This document shows, piece after piece, positions 30,654 through 37,288 of a stretch of 42,515 nucleotides of DNA (positions are counted from its first letter, which is position 1; each line of letters begins with the position of its first letter). The stretch is from a virus. The position numbers and the translations under genes are program-made. Below the pieces are notes generated by a model that saw nothing but the letters and a program-made list of their open reading frames with translations, searched no databases and had not been told where the DNA came from. The stretch lies in IMG/VR virus record IMGVR_UViG_3300045996_000594, positions 1 to 42,515 of that record. The stretch is one strand, 5' to 3'.

Positions 30654-30901
30654 TATTCTCCTCTCAGCACCCCCGCCTCTTTCGCAGCCGATTCAAACGC
30701 CTTGCGAACCTCATCAGCGCTCTTCTTCCCCTCCATAGCCTCCATACAGACCTGAACGGCCTTTCGCCATTTAGGACCGCGCTTATCCCAAGTCAGCAGT
30801 ATCTCTGCGGCTTTGGGTACATTGCTGACATATATCGTGTGACCGACATTGTTGACATCCCGGACGGGAACGGAGGGGTTGAACCAGTGTTCTAGCTTCA
30901 C
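30653..30901 (-). CDS. DUF982 family protein, 82 aa
   Basis: Matches DUF982: WFNPSVPVRD, then VPKAAEILLTWDKRGPKWRK and AVQVCMEAMEGKKSADEVRK, ending AFESAAKEAGVL. This family is largely confined to Rhizobiales, so it is one of the best host clues here. GTG at 30901 is chosen because it has GGAG upstream and a GTGA overlap with the previous stop; a longer GTG at 30928 lies inside the previous gene. Function unknown. Confidence 0.85.
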   Translation of the reverse strand: MKLEHWFNPSVPVRDVNNVGHTIYVSNVPKAAEILLTWDKRGPKWRKAVQVCMEAMEGKKSADEVRKAFESAAKEAGVLRGE

Positions 30902-31134
30902 GGGATTAAGCTCCGGCCTCGGGTCCACGCCAGTTCACCGGTTCCTCGACAGCGAAGACAATTGTACTCGTAAGCCGTTATGCTCCGGTAGTAATCCAAC
31001 AAAGTGTCGCCGGAAGGCTGAACCGGGCGGCATATTACCTTGGCGGTGGCAACATTGAGCCACGGGTGGGCATCAGCCTTCGCTATCCTGTAGAAGCCGT
31101 CACCCTTGCAAGTCGGGCAAACGCACATTTTCAT
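30898..31134 (-). CDS. Zinc-ribbon (DnaJ-type) protein, 78 aa
   Basis: Two Cys pairs, CPTCKGDGF near the start and CLRCRGTGE near the end, have the CxxCxGxG form of DnaJ zinc fingers and would bind one zinc. The middle (WLNVATAKVICRPVQPSGDT) is unrecognised. ATG 31134 has GGAG upstream and overlaps the stop of the mini-gene before it. Confidence 0.78.
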   Translation of the reverse strand: MKMCVCPTCKGDGFYRIAKADAHPWLNVATAKVICRPVQPSGDTLLDYYRSITAYEYNCLRCRGTGELAWTRGRSLIP

Positions 31135-31220
31135 CGGAATATCTCCCAAGCAGCGGTCACCACCAGATACACAGCTATTAGCCCTGTGCAGGCATAGGTG
31201 AAGCGGAGGTGGCGGAACAT
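31131..31220 (-). CDS. Tiny membrane protein, 29 aa
   Basis: The start overlaps the DUF551 stop (TGATG) and its stop overlaps the next ATG (ATGA). MFRHLRFTYACTGLIAVYLV then VTAAWEIFR is a basic start plus one membrane span. Coupling at both ends supports translation; function unknown. Confidence 0.5.
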   Translation of the reverse strand: MFRHLRFTYACTGLIAVYLVVTAAWEIFR

Positions 31221-31468
31221 CAGGCAGCCGGTTGCCAGTGGGTTGGCGGGTCTGAGGGCTTACTGTCCTCGTTCACTTCCCAGCATATGCCTTCCGTCCA
31301 GCACGGGGGATAGTCTTCATCCTCGGCGGCGGCCCATCCACCACAATCGCCCCCGTCGCTGTCCATAAGCTGATTGTGCCAGAATCCGATCAGGATTGCG
31401 CCACCAGATGTTCGAAGTCGGATGCGGTCTGCGTACTTCGGCGCAGTTTCAATCGGCTGCCAGTCCAT
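31220..31468 (-). CDS. DUF551 family protein, 82 aa
   Basis: Classic DUF551 frame: starts MDWQPIETAPK, then a strand-rich middle (ILIGFWHN) and ends PPTHWQPAA. Such proteins are frequent in tailed phages and prophages with no known role. ATG 31468 follows GGGAGAG. First gene of the block downstream of the 203-base spacer after integrase. Confidence 0.9.
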   Translation of the reverse strand: MDWQPIETAPKYADRIRLRTSGGAILIGFWHNQLMDSDGGDCGGWAAAEDEDYPPCWTEGICWEVNEDSKPSDPPTHWQPAA

Positions 31469-31671
31469 CCTGTCTCTCCCTTCTAGAGTGTGCGGAACGT
31501 CCGGCGAACAGACTGTGCCAAAAACTGGACACACTGTGGCGCGCGGCCCTGCATTCCGGCGCGCGGCAGATCGCAAAACCGTTGGCTTCCATGCTTGTTT
31601 TGCTTGGGTTTTGGCGCTGGATCAGCAAACCATTCTCCCGATTTCCGGTTGAATGTCAATTCCAATTATCC
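31469..31671. other. Spacer next to integrase; candidate attP region
   Basis: A 203-base stretch without a supported gene between the integrase stop and DUF551. It contains GGCGCGCGGC twice (31538-31547 and 31558-31567, exactly 20 bases apart) and an A+T-rich block near 31645-31675. Attachment sites commonly lie beside integrase, so attP is most likely here, but no tRNA-like core or host copy can be seen. A weak minus-strand frame (31483-31665) is not believed. Confidence 0.4.
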
Positions 31672-32706
31672 TTATTTTCCAAAGCGATACCCCTTCCGCT
31701 TGCCGCTCTGTGTCTCTGGTGTGCCAACCAGGCCGCGCTTCTTGTCGATGACGGAAGCCACTTTCGCGGCTGCATCCTCAGTGTGAACATACCGTCCCAT
31801 GAATATGGCGACTGACTTCCACCGTCCTGCCTCCATGGCCGATTTCACATCTACCCCATCCGCGATGGCGTCGGTGGCGAAGGTATGGCGCCCCAAGGCA
31901 TGGGTGCTCCTGTATTCGATCCCTGCTTTCTTGCAGACGGCGGCAATGCGCTGGTTCACCGCGATCCGGTTGGTATAGGAGAACACCCTGTCCTCCGGGC
32001 CGGCGCTCAACTGCCCCATTCGCAAGACCAGTTCGGACGTGAGGGCGCAAACGACATTCTCGTCAGTCTTCGTCCTTTCGAGCAAGCATGCCCTCTCCGT
32101 GAGGTTCACGTGCTTGCCACGAACCCGCATGGCTTCAGATACGCGCGCGGCGGTGTCATGCATGAAAAGGACTATGCCGGACAGATGAGGCAGCCTCATG
32201 GCGTCCGCTGTCTTCAGGAAGGCATCAAGCCACGCCCGATCGACAGGCTTCTTCGGCACCGGCTTGGCCTCATCGAACGGCTTTATCTTGATCGGGGCGC
32301 ACCATCCCAGATCGTGCGCGTGATTGATGACGGCCTTGGCGGGGGTGATTACCTGCCTGTTTTTCGTGGCGCCAGACGCATTCGGGTAGAGTTCCGTCGC
32401 CATGCTTCGAATCTCACCCGGCTTCAATTTCGCCAGCGTCCGGCCTTTGAGACGGCGGATCAGCCTTGGCAGGTAGCGCCGTTCCCCGCCCTGCTGCATG
32501 TAGTGCAGCGCCGCTTCCTCGAATGTCCTTACGGCCTCTTCGCCATAGGAATGACGTTTCCAGAGCTTCGCCTCGAAGATGGCGCATTGCTCTTGGGCTG
32601 TTTTGCGGTCGCGAGTTTTAAGGCTGCGTCGAATGCGCTTTCCGTCGAAGGTTCCAACGACGTACCAGATCCCTTTTCCGTCTCTGTCTTCGATTTCGAG
32701 TGGCAT
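31672..32706 (-). CDS. int: Tyrosine integrase, 344 aa
   Basis: Site-specific recombinase for integration and excision. The N-terminal arm-binding part (DGKGIWYVVGTFDGKRIRRS) and core-binding helices precede the catalytic domain. Its residues are Arg 188 (DTAARVSEAMRV), Lys 213 (ERTKTDE), His 269 and Arg 273 (THALGRHTFAT), Trp 296 and the nucleophile Tyr 306 (MGRYVH). The His and Arg are separated by three residues rather than two. Its first 178 bases also encode the end of the upstream excisionase-like gene in another frame. Confidence 0.95.
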   Translation of the reverse strand: MPLEIEDRDGKGIWYVVGTFDGKRIRRSLKTRDRKTAQEQCAIFEAKLWKRHSYGEEAVRTFEEAALHYMQQGGERRYLPRLIRRLKGRTLAKLKPGEIRSMATELYPNASGATKNRQVITPAKAVINHAHDLGWCAPIKIKPFDEAKPVPKKPVDRAWLDAFLKTADAMRLPHLSGIVLFMHDTAARVSEAMRVRGKHVNLTERACLLERTKTDENVVCALTSELVLRMGQLSAGPEDRVFSYTNRIAVNQRIAAVCKKAGIEYRSTHALGRHTFATDAIADGVDVKSAMEAGRWKSVAIFMGRYVHTEDAAAKVASVIDKKRGLVGTPETQSGKRKGYRFGK

Positions 32707-32888
32707 AGGGCTTCCCTCAGCGCGGCAATGTGTTCGGGATAGAAAACCTTGCGAACCCCGCGCCGCTCATAGTGCGGGTAGACGGCTATAACGTCCACAA
32801 GGTAGCGTCGAGAGCATCCAAGCAACAATGCCGCCCCGTCCATGTCAACGGGGAGCATGCTGGCCGTCCATGCTGGTAGGGCCGTCAC
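32529..32888 (-). CDS. Excisionase-like DNA-binding protein, 119 aa
   Basis: The N-terminal half is a MerR/excisionase-type helix-turn-helix: MDGAALLLGCSRRYLVDVIA, then YERRGVRKVFYPEHIAALRE. The C-terminal half is polar and Ser/Lys-rich (TETEKGSGTSLEPSTESAF, ending GNVIPMAKRP) and is encoded inside the integrase gene in another frame. It may direct excision or control integrase. It begins 44 bases inside the preceding gene. Confidence 0.78.
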   Translation of the reverse strand: MTALPAWTASMLPVDMDGAALLLGCSRRYLVDVIAVYPHYERRGVRKVFYPEHIAALREALCHSKSKTETEKGSGTSLEPSTESAFDAALKLATAKQPKSNAPSSRRSSGNVIPMAKRP

Positions 32889-33186
32889 TTCCCGTCGCCT
32901 CCCATATCCTGGAGGGCGCGGCGGGCCGCCTCTTTCGGGTCATTTGTCCCAAGTCGATAACGTCTGCGGATATCTCCCTCGTACCAGGTGACGCAGTATT
33001 CGTCTCGAAGCCTTGTGATCCGCCAGCCCGACATTCGTATTCCTCCACATCGCTCGCCCTTATTCGGAGCAACTTGCCGCCAAGGCGAAACGATGGCAAG
33101 TTCCCAGCGGCGATCAGATTCCGCACATGGCTTTCAGAGCAGGCCCAGCGCTCCGCCAGCATTGCCGGTGTGTAGACGCGTGTCAT
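32845..33186 (-). CDS. Excisionase/MerR-like helix-turn-helix protein, 113 aa
   Basis: Residues 4-50 are a typical excisionase-family winged helix: YTPAMLAERWACSESHVRNL, then IAAGNLPSFRLGGKLLRI and RASDVEEYE. The C-terminal part is disordered. Two proteins of this type in tandem ahead of integrase suggest an excisionase and a second regulator. ATG 33186 follows GAGGTG and overlaps the previous stop. Confidence 0.83.
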   Translation of the reverse strand: MTRVYTPAMLAERWACSESHVRNLIAAGNLPSFRLGGKLLRIRASDVEEYECRAGGSQGFETNTASPGTREISADVIDLGQMTRKRRPAAPSRIWEATGSDGPTSMDGQHAPR

Positions 33187-33377
33187 CACTCACCTCTATC
33201 GGGAGCACTGGATTGGGAGAGGGAGCGACGAACGGAGCTTTCGAAAAATCCCCGCAAAAAATCGGCAGTCAGCCGTGCCGCTTGGCGGGACAGGTCGCCC
33301 TCTCCAAAGTCGATAGTCAAACGCCATCTACCCGCGTCACAGACCTCAGAAACAATCGGAGCCGTCAGCTTCGCCAT
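33186..33377 (-). CDS. Hypothetical protein, 63 aa
   Basis: Starts MAKLTAPIVSEVCDAGRW and continues LTIDFGEGDLSRQAARLTAD, then a helix and a polar end. The stop overlaps the next ATG. Small alpha/beta protein; no family recognised. Confidence 0.6.
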   Translation of the reverse strand: MAKLTAPIVSEVCDAGRWRLTIDFGEGDLSRQAARLTADFLRGFFESSVRRSLSQSSAPDRGE

Positions 33378-33387
33378 CTACCTGCCC

Positions 33388-33603
33388 TCAGTCGTCCGAT
33401 TTTATATCGGCAAGCACGCGGTCTCTCTCAGCCAGGAGTATCGCGGCGATCTGGCCGCATGCCTCTTTCGAAAGGCTGAAACTGACGCTCGTGTCGCCTA
33501 TCGGCCAGATGCCCCCTTCGCCATCGTCGCCGGCCTCGATAAGCTCAACGGTCCCAGAATTGCGCTCGGGGTCGTATTTCAGTGTTATTGGTAGGAATTG
33601 CAT
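33388..33603 (-). CDS. Hypothetical protein, 71 aa
   Basis: ATG with a strong AAAGGAG site. Strand-rich start MQFLPITLKYDPERNSGTVE, an acidic Gly loop, then a helix KEACGQIAAILLAERDRVLA. Codon use fits a real gene. Function unknown. Confidence 0.68.
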   Translation of the reverse strand: MQFLPITLKYDPERNSGTVELIEAGDDGEGGIWPIGDTSVSFSLSKEACGQIAAILLAERDRVLADIKSDD

Positions 33604-33642
33604 AGTTTTCTCCTTTGGTTTTTAGTTTAAAAGAATGGACAT

Positions 33643-34425
33643 CTACCTGCCCTCTGTTGGGGCGGTGGGGAGCGCGAGGGCGCGTATTCCATTTGCCATT
33701 GAACGGCGGTTGGGGTCTGCGAACCATGTCAGGATATACGTGGCGGCTTCTTCCAATCCGACCCTTCGGCCATCGTTAAAGCCCACCAACCGGCTCTCCG
33801 CCTCTACCGCTCCGCTGGCGGGCGGAGCCGAGCGCTCCTTCGCGGCCCGCAGATTGGCCATGACCTCGTCGAGGGCTGCCGCATGGGCGTACACCCACTC
33901 ATAGAGTTCGTCGGTCTTGTCCTTGTCGCCAAGCTCGTACTGGACGCGCATGGTCATGAACTCTCGATGCCGCATCGCCAGCCATTCCTCGAACGATTCG
34001 AGGTCCTTCACGCCGGTATGGGCCATCCACGGTTTTAGAGCCGTATTCCCGGCCAAGAGGTCTGACAACGGGATCATACCCGCCGCCTTCATGCGCTCGT
34101 CGAGGCTCGCCACCGGTTCGGCGCTGGCGGGGAGAAGGGCGGAACGGAGCGCTCTCAGTTCGCCAAGAGTGACCTGCACCCATTCGCGATCATCATGCGG
34201 ACCTTCTCCGTGGTCGGGCTTGTCGTAGGCATTTGCCCTGTCCGCCAGCGACTTCACCCCCTCAAGGGGAGCCTGCTTCGATGGGGCGGATAGGACTGCA
34301 TCGAGGTCTGCTCGCATCGTTGGAGCGCCATCCGGTGCCTTGCCTCGATAGGCGGTGTAATGGAATGTGCCATCGAGCATGGCGCGGAGCCGTTCGGCTG
34401 CTGCCTTCGGATCAAGCGCGCTCAT
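33643..34425 (-). CDS. Hypothetical protein, 260 aa
   Basis: ATG 34425 with AGGAG upstream; a longer frame to 34545 overlaps the preceding gene and is not used. N-terminal AAERLRAMLDGTFHY motif, a middle resembling small phage helical modules (ASLDERMKAAGMIPLSDLLA), and a C-terminal segment VGFNDGRRVGLEEAATYILT. The mixed short modules suggest recombination between phage hypothetical genes. Role unknown. Confidence 0.7.
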   Translation of the reverse strand: MSALDPKAAAERLRAMLDGTFHYTAYRGKAPDGAPTMRADLDAVLSAPSKQAPLEGVKSLADRANAYDKPDHGEGPHDDREWVQVTLGELRALRSALLPASAEPVASLDERMKAAGMIPLSDLLAGNTALKPWMAHTGVKDLESFEEWLAMRHREFMTMRVQYELGDKDKTDELYEWVYAHAAALDEVMANLRAAKERSAPPASGAVEAESRLVGFNDGRRVGLEEAATYILTWFADPNRRSMANGIRALALPTAPTEGR

Positions 34426-34435
34426 TCTTCCGCTC

Positions 34436-34654
34436 CTATGTCCAGTCGTCATCGAGGCCGCAGGCCCTTGCGTCGTCCAGCAGCATTGACGCGGTGTGTG
34501 AATTGAGTCGGCGAAACTTTTGCTCGTTAACTCGGCACTCGGCATAGTCGGAAGAAAGAATTGCTCCGGTATTGGTATCTCGGACTATGCAAAGAAGCAC
34601 CGTTTCTTTTGGTTCGCGCAAGGCAGATAACCAGCGCCAAATGTTAATTATCAT
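34436..34654 (-). CDS. Hypothetical protein, 72 aa
   Basis: Starts MIINIWRWLSALREPKETVL with a short membrane-like or amphipathic beginning, then LCIVRDTNTGAILSSDYAEC and a polar end. ATG overlaps the preceding stop and has GGAGGG upstream. Not recognised. Confidence 0.62.
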   Translation of the reverse strand: MIINIWRWLSALREPKETVLLCIVRDTNTGAILSSDYAECRVNEQKFRRLNSHTASMLLDDARACGLDDDWT

Positions 34655-35370
34655 TTCCCGCCCTCCAGATCGTTCCCGCGCTCGGCTGCTTCGGATTTCG
34701 AGGCGGCTAGAGCGGATGCGAATAGCGCACTCCATTCCGGCCAATCACGGTCTAGAACGTCCCACTCGCCGTGGTTCCAGCATTTCAGGAAAGCTTGCGG
34801 CTCGTCGGTTTCGATGGCGAAGTTGATTGCTTTCCGCCAATCCTCGTAGGGATGGTGCAAGCGATCTTCTTTCAGTCGCTCGATTTCCGCTGTTGCGGCG
34901 GAAAGAGCGGCTTCGGCAGCCTTCTTTTCCCCGGCTGCCTTTTGCCACCATTCGTGGCTGCGGGATTGCGATGCGCGGATACGCTCGACACAGAACGGCA
35001 GGTCCGCCGTGTACATGTCGCCTATCTTCCGCCCGAAATACTCAGAGCCGCCGGCAGTCAGTCCGGTGATCGCCTTCGTGGCCTCGTGGGCGTAGGAAGC
35101 AAGTTCCGCCCGCTCCAGCAGCATCTTGCCGAGCGCTTGATCCAAGTCGGTGATGCTCTTTGTCGCGTTGGCTTCGAAAGCCTTCAGCCGCTCACGCTCC
35201 ACTTCCAGCGCGGCATTCGCTTCGGAAAGCGAACGGATGAGGGCGGCGGCTTGCCGACAATCGCGAAGAAGCACGGGGACATCTTGCCGCCCCATGTGAG
35301 CTTCCAGTCGCTCGATAAATTCCCCCACCAGCGTATCTTGCGGCAGGCCCTGCGCTTCTTTTGTGGTCAT
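34651..35370 (-). CDS. Coiled-coil hypothetical protein, 239 aa
   Basis: Long helical regions rich in Ala, Glu, Lys and Leu (SLSEANAALEVERERLKAFE and KKAAEAALSAATAEIERLKE), with a C-terminal module HPYEDWRKAINFAIETDEPQ. Such composite helical proteins are common in phage early regions and have no defined role. ATG 35370. Confidence 0.72.
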   Translation of the reverse strand: MTTKEAQGLPQDTLVGEFIERLEAHMGRQDVPVLLRDCRQAAALIRSLSEANAALEVERERLKAFEANATKSITDLDQALGKMLLERAELASYAHEATKAITGLTAGGSEYFGRKIGDMYTADLPFCVERIRASQSRSHEWWQKAAGEKKAAEAALSAATAEIERLKEDRLHHPYEDWRKAINFAIETDEPQAFLKCWNHGEWDVLDRDWPEWSALFASALAASKSEAAERGNDLEGGK

Positions 35371-35372
35371 GA

Positions 35373-35750
35373 TCAGTCACCTTCTCGATTTTGGCCAACT
35401 GGCCATAGCCATTGCTTTTGAAAACCACGGCTTTGAATCATGCCCTTCGGCTTGATCAGCCCGAGGTGTTTCGCCTTGATCCGCGCGATTTTGGATTTCT
35501 CCGCAACGTCCCGGGCGGTCTTTTCCTTGTGCGCCTTGCCACGGAGGATGGGCGCCAGGTTGTCTTCCGAATTGGTGCCGCCGTTACAGAGGGCTATAAT
35601 ATGATCGAAATCATATTGATCGCCGGGCTTGATTTTGCGACCCGTCCAATGACAGCGCCCGTTATGGGCTTCGAACACCCGGAGCTTTACGCGCGGCGGG
35701 ATCGGCGTGTCATCGGAGGCGCCAATCCATAGGGGGACGGCACGCGACAT
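35373..35750 (-). CDS. HNH endonuclease (McrA-like), 125 aa
   Basis: Classic HNH fold: VFEAHNGRCHWTGRKI with a Cys, YDFDHIIALCNGGTNSEDNL with the catalytic His, and NLAPILRGKAHKEKT with the final His/Lys. The preceding N-terminus is PIPPRVKLRVFEAH. It differs from the two NUMOD4-type HNH genes and may process or nick DNA. ATG 35750 overlaps the previous stop (TGATG). Confidence 0.9.
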   Translation of the reverse strand: MSRAVPLWIGASDDTPIPPRVKLRVFEAHNGRCHWTGRKIKPGDQYDFDHIIALCNGGTNSEDNLAPILRGKAHKEKTARDVAEKSKIARIKAKHLGLIKPKGMIQSRGFQKQWLWPVGQNREGD

Positions 35751-35920
35751 CACTGCGTCTCCCGGCGCACATTAAAAGCGACAAGCCGCGAAAGCTCTCG
35801 TTCCATGCGCTTGAATAAGGCGGCCTCACGTTCTACCGCGCGCCGAAGTTGCTCGTGCTTCGCTTCCATGAGTGCGGCGTAGGGCTTCCGGCGGGTATGG
35901 GGTGCTACATGGATTGTCAT
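35750..35920 (-). CDS. Small basic helical protein, 56 aa
   Basis: Starts with ATG overlapping the NinB stop (ATGA) and ends overlapping the HNH start. MTIHVAPHTRRKPYAALMEA is followed by one long basic helix (KHEQLRRAVEREAALFKRME). It may bind nucleic acid or dimerise. Not recognised. Confidence 0.62.
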   Translation of the reverse strand: MTIHVAPHTRRKPYAALMEAKHEQLRRAVEREAALFKRMERELSRLVAFNVRRETQ

Positions 35921-36312
35921 GCTGCGGTCCTTTCCATGCTCGGGTCCGTCCAGCGCACGCCGTGCCGGTCACCGTATTCGATGATGCAGGTGATAAGATC
36001 GGCCATCTGGCGCACTGTCAGCCGTGAGGACCGAAAGCCGAGAGGAAATGGCCCGGAGCCGTCCAAGCCCTCACAGAACTGCACCTGATGCCCAAGGGCA
36101 TGCATGAATGCGGCTTTCCACGTCTCGGCTACCCAGCGCCTGCCTTCGGGCTTGGCGCGGCTAATATCCGACAGGAGCGCCCACATCTTGGCGTTCTGGT
36201 CGGCATTGCGTGTCGCTTCACGGATTGTCAGCACTGCACCCGCTGGCGCTACGTCAACCAGCTTGTGCGCCATTCTTTTTTGGCTATCGCTGTGGAGTAT
36301 TATTGTTTGCAT
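35917..36312 (-). CDS. ninB: NinB recombination protein, 131 aa
   Basis: NinB family: RNADQNAKMWALLSDISRAK, then ETWKAAFMHALGHQVQFCEG and the hallmark FPLGFRSSRLTVRQMADLIT. Lambda NinB (Orf) binds single-stranded DNA and SSB and helps RecF-type recombination. SSB and a Rad52-like annealing protein lie just upstream in the same operon. ATG 36312 gives the usual length; a longer frame lies inside the HNH gene, which overlaps by 29 bases. Confidence 0.94.
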   Translation of the reverse strand: MQTIILHSDSQKRMAHKLVDVAPAGAVLTIREATRNADQNAKMWALLSDISRAKPEGRRWVAETWKAAFMHALGHQVQFCEGLDGSGPFPLGFRSSRLTVRQMADLITCIIEYGDRHGVRWTDPSMERTAA

Positions 36313-36811
36313 AGGATTTGCCCTGACATATGCGGAGAACCCCTTTCTTAGAAATCCCAACCATTGCCCCGATCTTTGCTAGGGAGAGTCCATCTCCCCG
36401 CAGGCACTTCACCGCGTTAACCTGGTCGTCGGTCAGTTTTGAGTTGGCTGGGCGCACTCCGATATTGGGGGCTGCCCGACGCCCCAACCTCGTCATGTGA
36501 TCGAGGTTCTCCCTCTGTGAACACCACTCCAAATTATCCGCATGGTTGTTCAGCGGGTTGTTATCGATGTGGTTGACGAGTGGTCTAGAATTTGGATCGG
36601 CATTCGGTATGAACGCCTCAGCCACCAAACGATGAACCCTTGCCTTCTTGCGCGGAAAGGAGAGTTGGGTGGTGTAATATCCGTGGTCGCCGCAGCATCG
36701 CTTTTTCTCCCGGCCATCCTTTTTGCGACGAACGCGACCGCAGGAAGAAACCTCATAAAAGGGTTCCCAACCAACTACCGGTCGCCACTCTTCCAAAATC
36801 ACGGTCTGCAT
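36284..36811 (-). CDS. NUMOD4-HNH homing-type endonuclease, 175 aa
   Basis: NUMOD4 at the start (EEWRPVVGWEPFYEVSSCGR), HNH core with VHRLVAEAFIPN, PLVNHIDNNPLNNH and NLEWCSQRENLDH, and a C-terminal helix-turn-helix (KLTDDQVNAVKCLRGDGLSL). It has the same architecture as the gene at 1191-1694. It sits between ssb and ninB and probably entered as a mobile gene. ATG follows GGAAAGG. Confidence 0.92.
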   Translation of the reverse strand: MQTVILEEWRPVVGWEPFYEVSSCGRVRRKKDGREKKRCCGDHGYYTTQLSFPRKKARVHRLVAEAFIPNADPNSRPLVNHIDNNPLNNHADNLEWCSQRENLDHMTRLGRRAAPNIGVRPANSKLTDDQVNAVKCLRGDGLSLAKIGAMVGISKKGVLRICQGKSYANNNTPQR

Positions 36812-36874
36812 GTCGGGGCCTTTCCGGGGCCAATGCGGGTCCTGTTGAAACCCACACCGGCCCCTTTGCTGGCT

Positions 36875-37288
36875 TCAGAAGGGGATGGAATCCTGGTCTA
36901 AATCGCCTGCCGGGTCGCCGTAGCTCGTGCGGTCTGCCTCACGGTCGGATTTCGAGACATAGGCGGACATGCCGGGTTGCTCGTCCTTGCGCTTCTCGTT
37001 GCCGCCCTGAAGGTCCACGTCATTGACGCGGATGGTGAGATACGTCTTGCCGTCATGCTCGCGCCTGCCGAGGTCACCTGACACGGTTACGGGCGTTCCC
37101 TTCTTCAGGTGGGGCTCCAGGCTTCCGCCGCGCTTGCCCCACAGGCTGCAATCGAACCAGAGTGTCGATTTGTTTTCGCCGTACCCGTCATCCACGGCAA
37201 CGGAGAAGGAAGTGACGGGATCGCCGTTCTGCGTTCTGCGGAGTTCTGCGGATTTGCCGATGCGGCCCGCTATCGTGATGTTTTTCAT
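36875..37288 (-). CDS. ssb: Single-stranded DNA-binding protein, 137 aa
   Basis: OB-fold SSB: MKNITIAGRIGKSAELRRTQ, NGDPVTSFSVAVDDGYGE, WFDCSLWGKRG and VTVSGDLGRREHDGKTYLTI. A disordered tail ends DLDQDSIPF, the acidic Pro-Phe tip that recruits partner proteins in bacterial SSB. Protects ssDNA for replication and annealing. The start overlaps the Rad52-like gene's stop. Confidence 0.95.
   Translation of the reverse strand: MKNITIAGRIGKSAELRRTQNGDPVTSFSVAVDDGYGENKSTLWFDCSLWGKRGGSLEPHLKKGTPVTVSGDLGRREHDGKTYLTIRVNDVDLQGGNEKRKDEQPGMSAYVSKSDREADRTSYGDPAGDLDQDSIPF

Noticed and set aside
31483-31665. Minus-strand 60-aa frame after integrase
   Set aside because: TTG start, poorly placed ribosome site, atypical composition; better explained as the attachment-site spacer.
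31220-31671. tRNA or tRNA fragment as attachment core beside integrase
   Set aside because: GTTCGAAGTC near 31409 resembles a T-loop, but it lies in the coding part of DUF551 and no acceptor stem or CCA-like end surrounds it.
36531-36545. DnaA box-like TTATCCGCA
   Set aside because: A single copy inside the HNH gene with no cluster around it; expected by chance.
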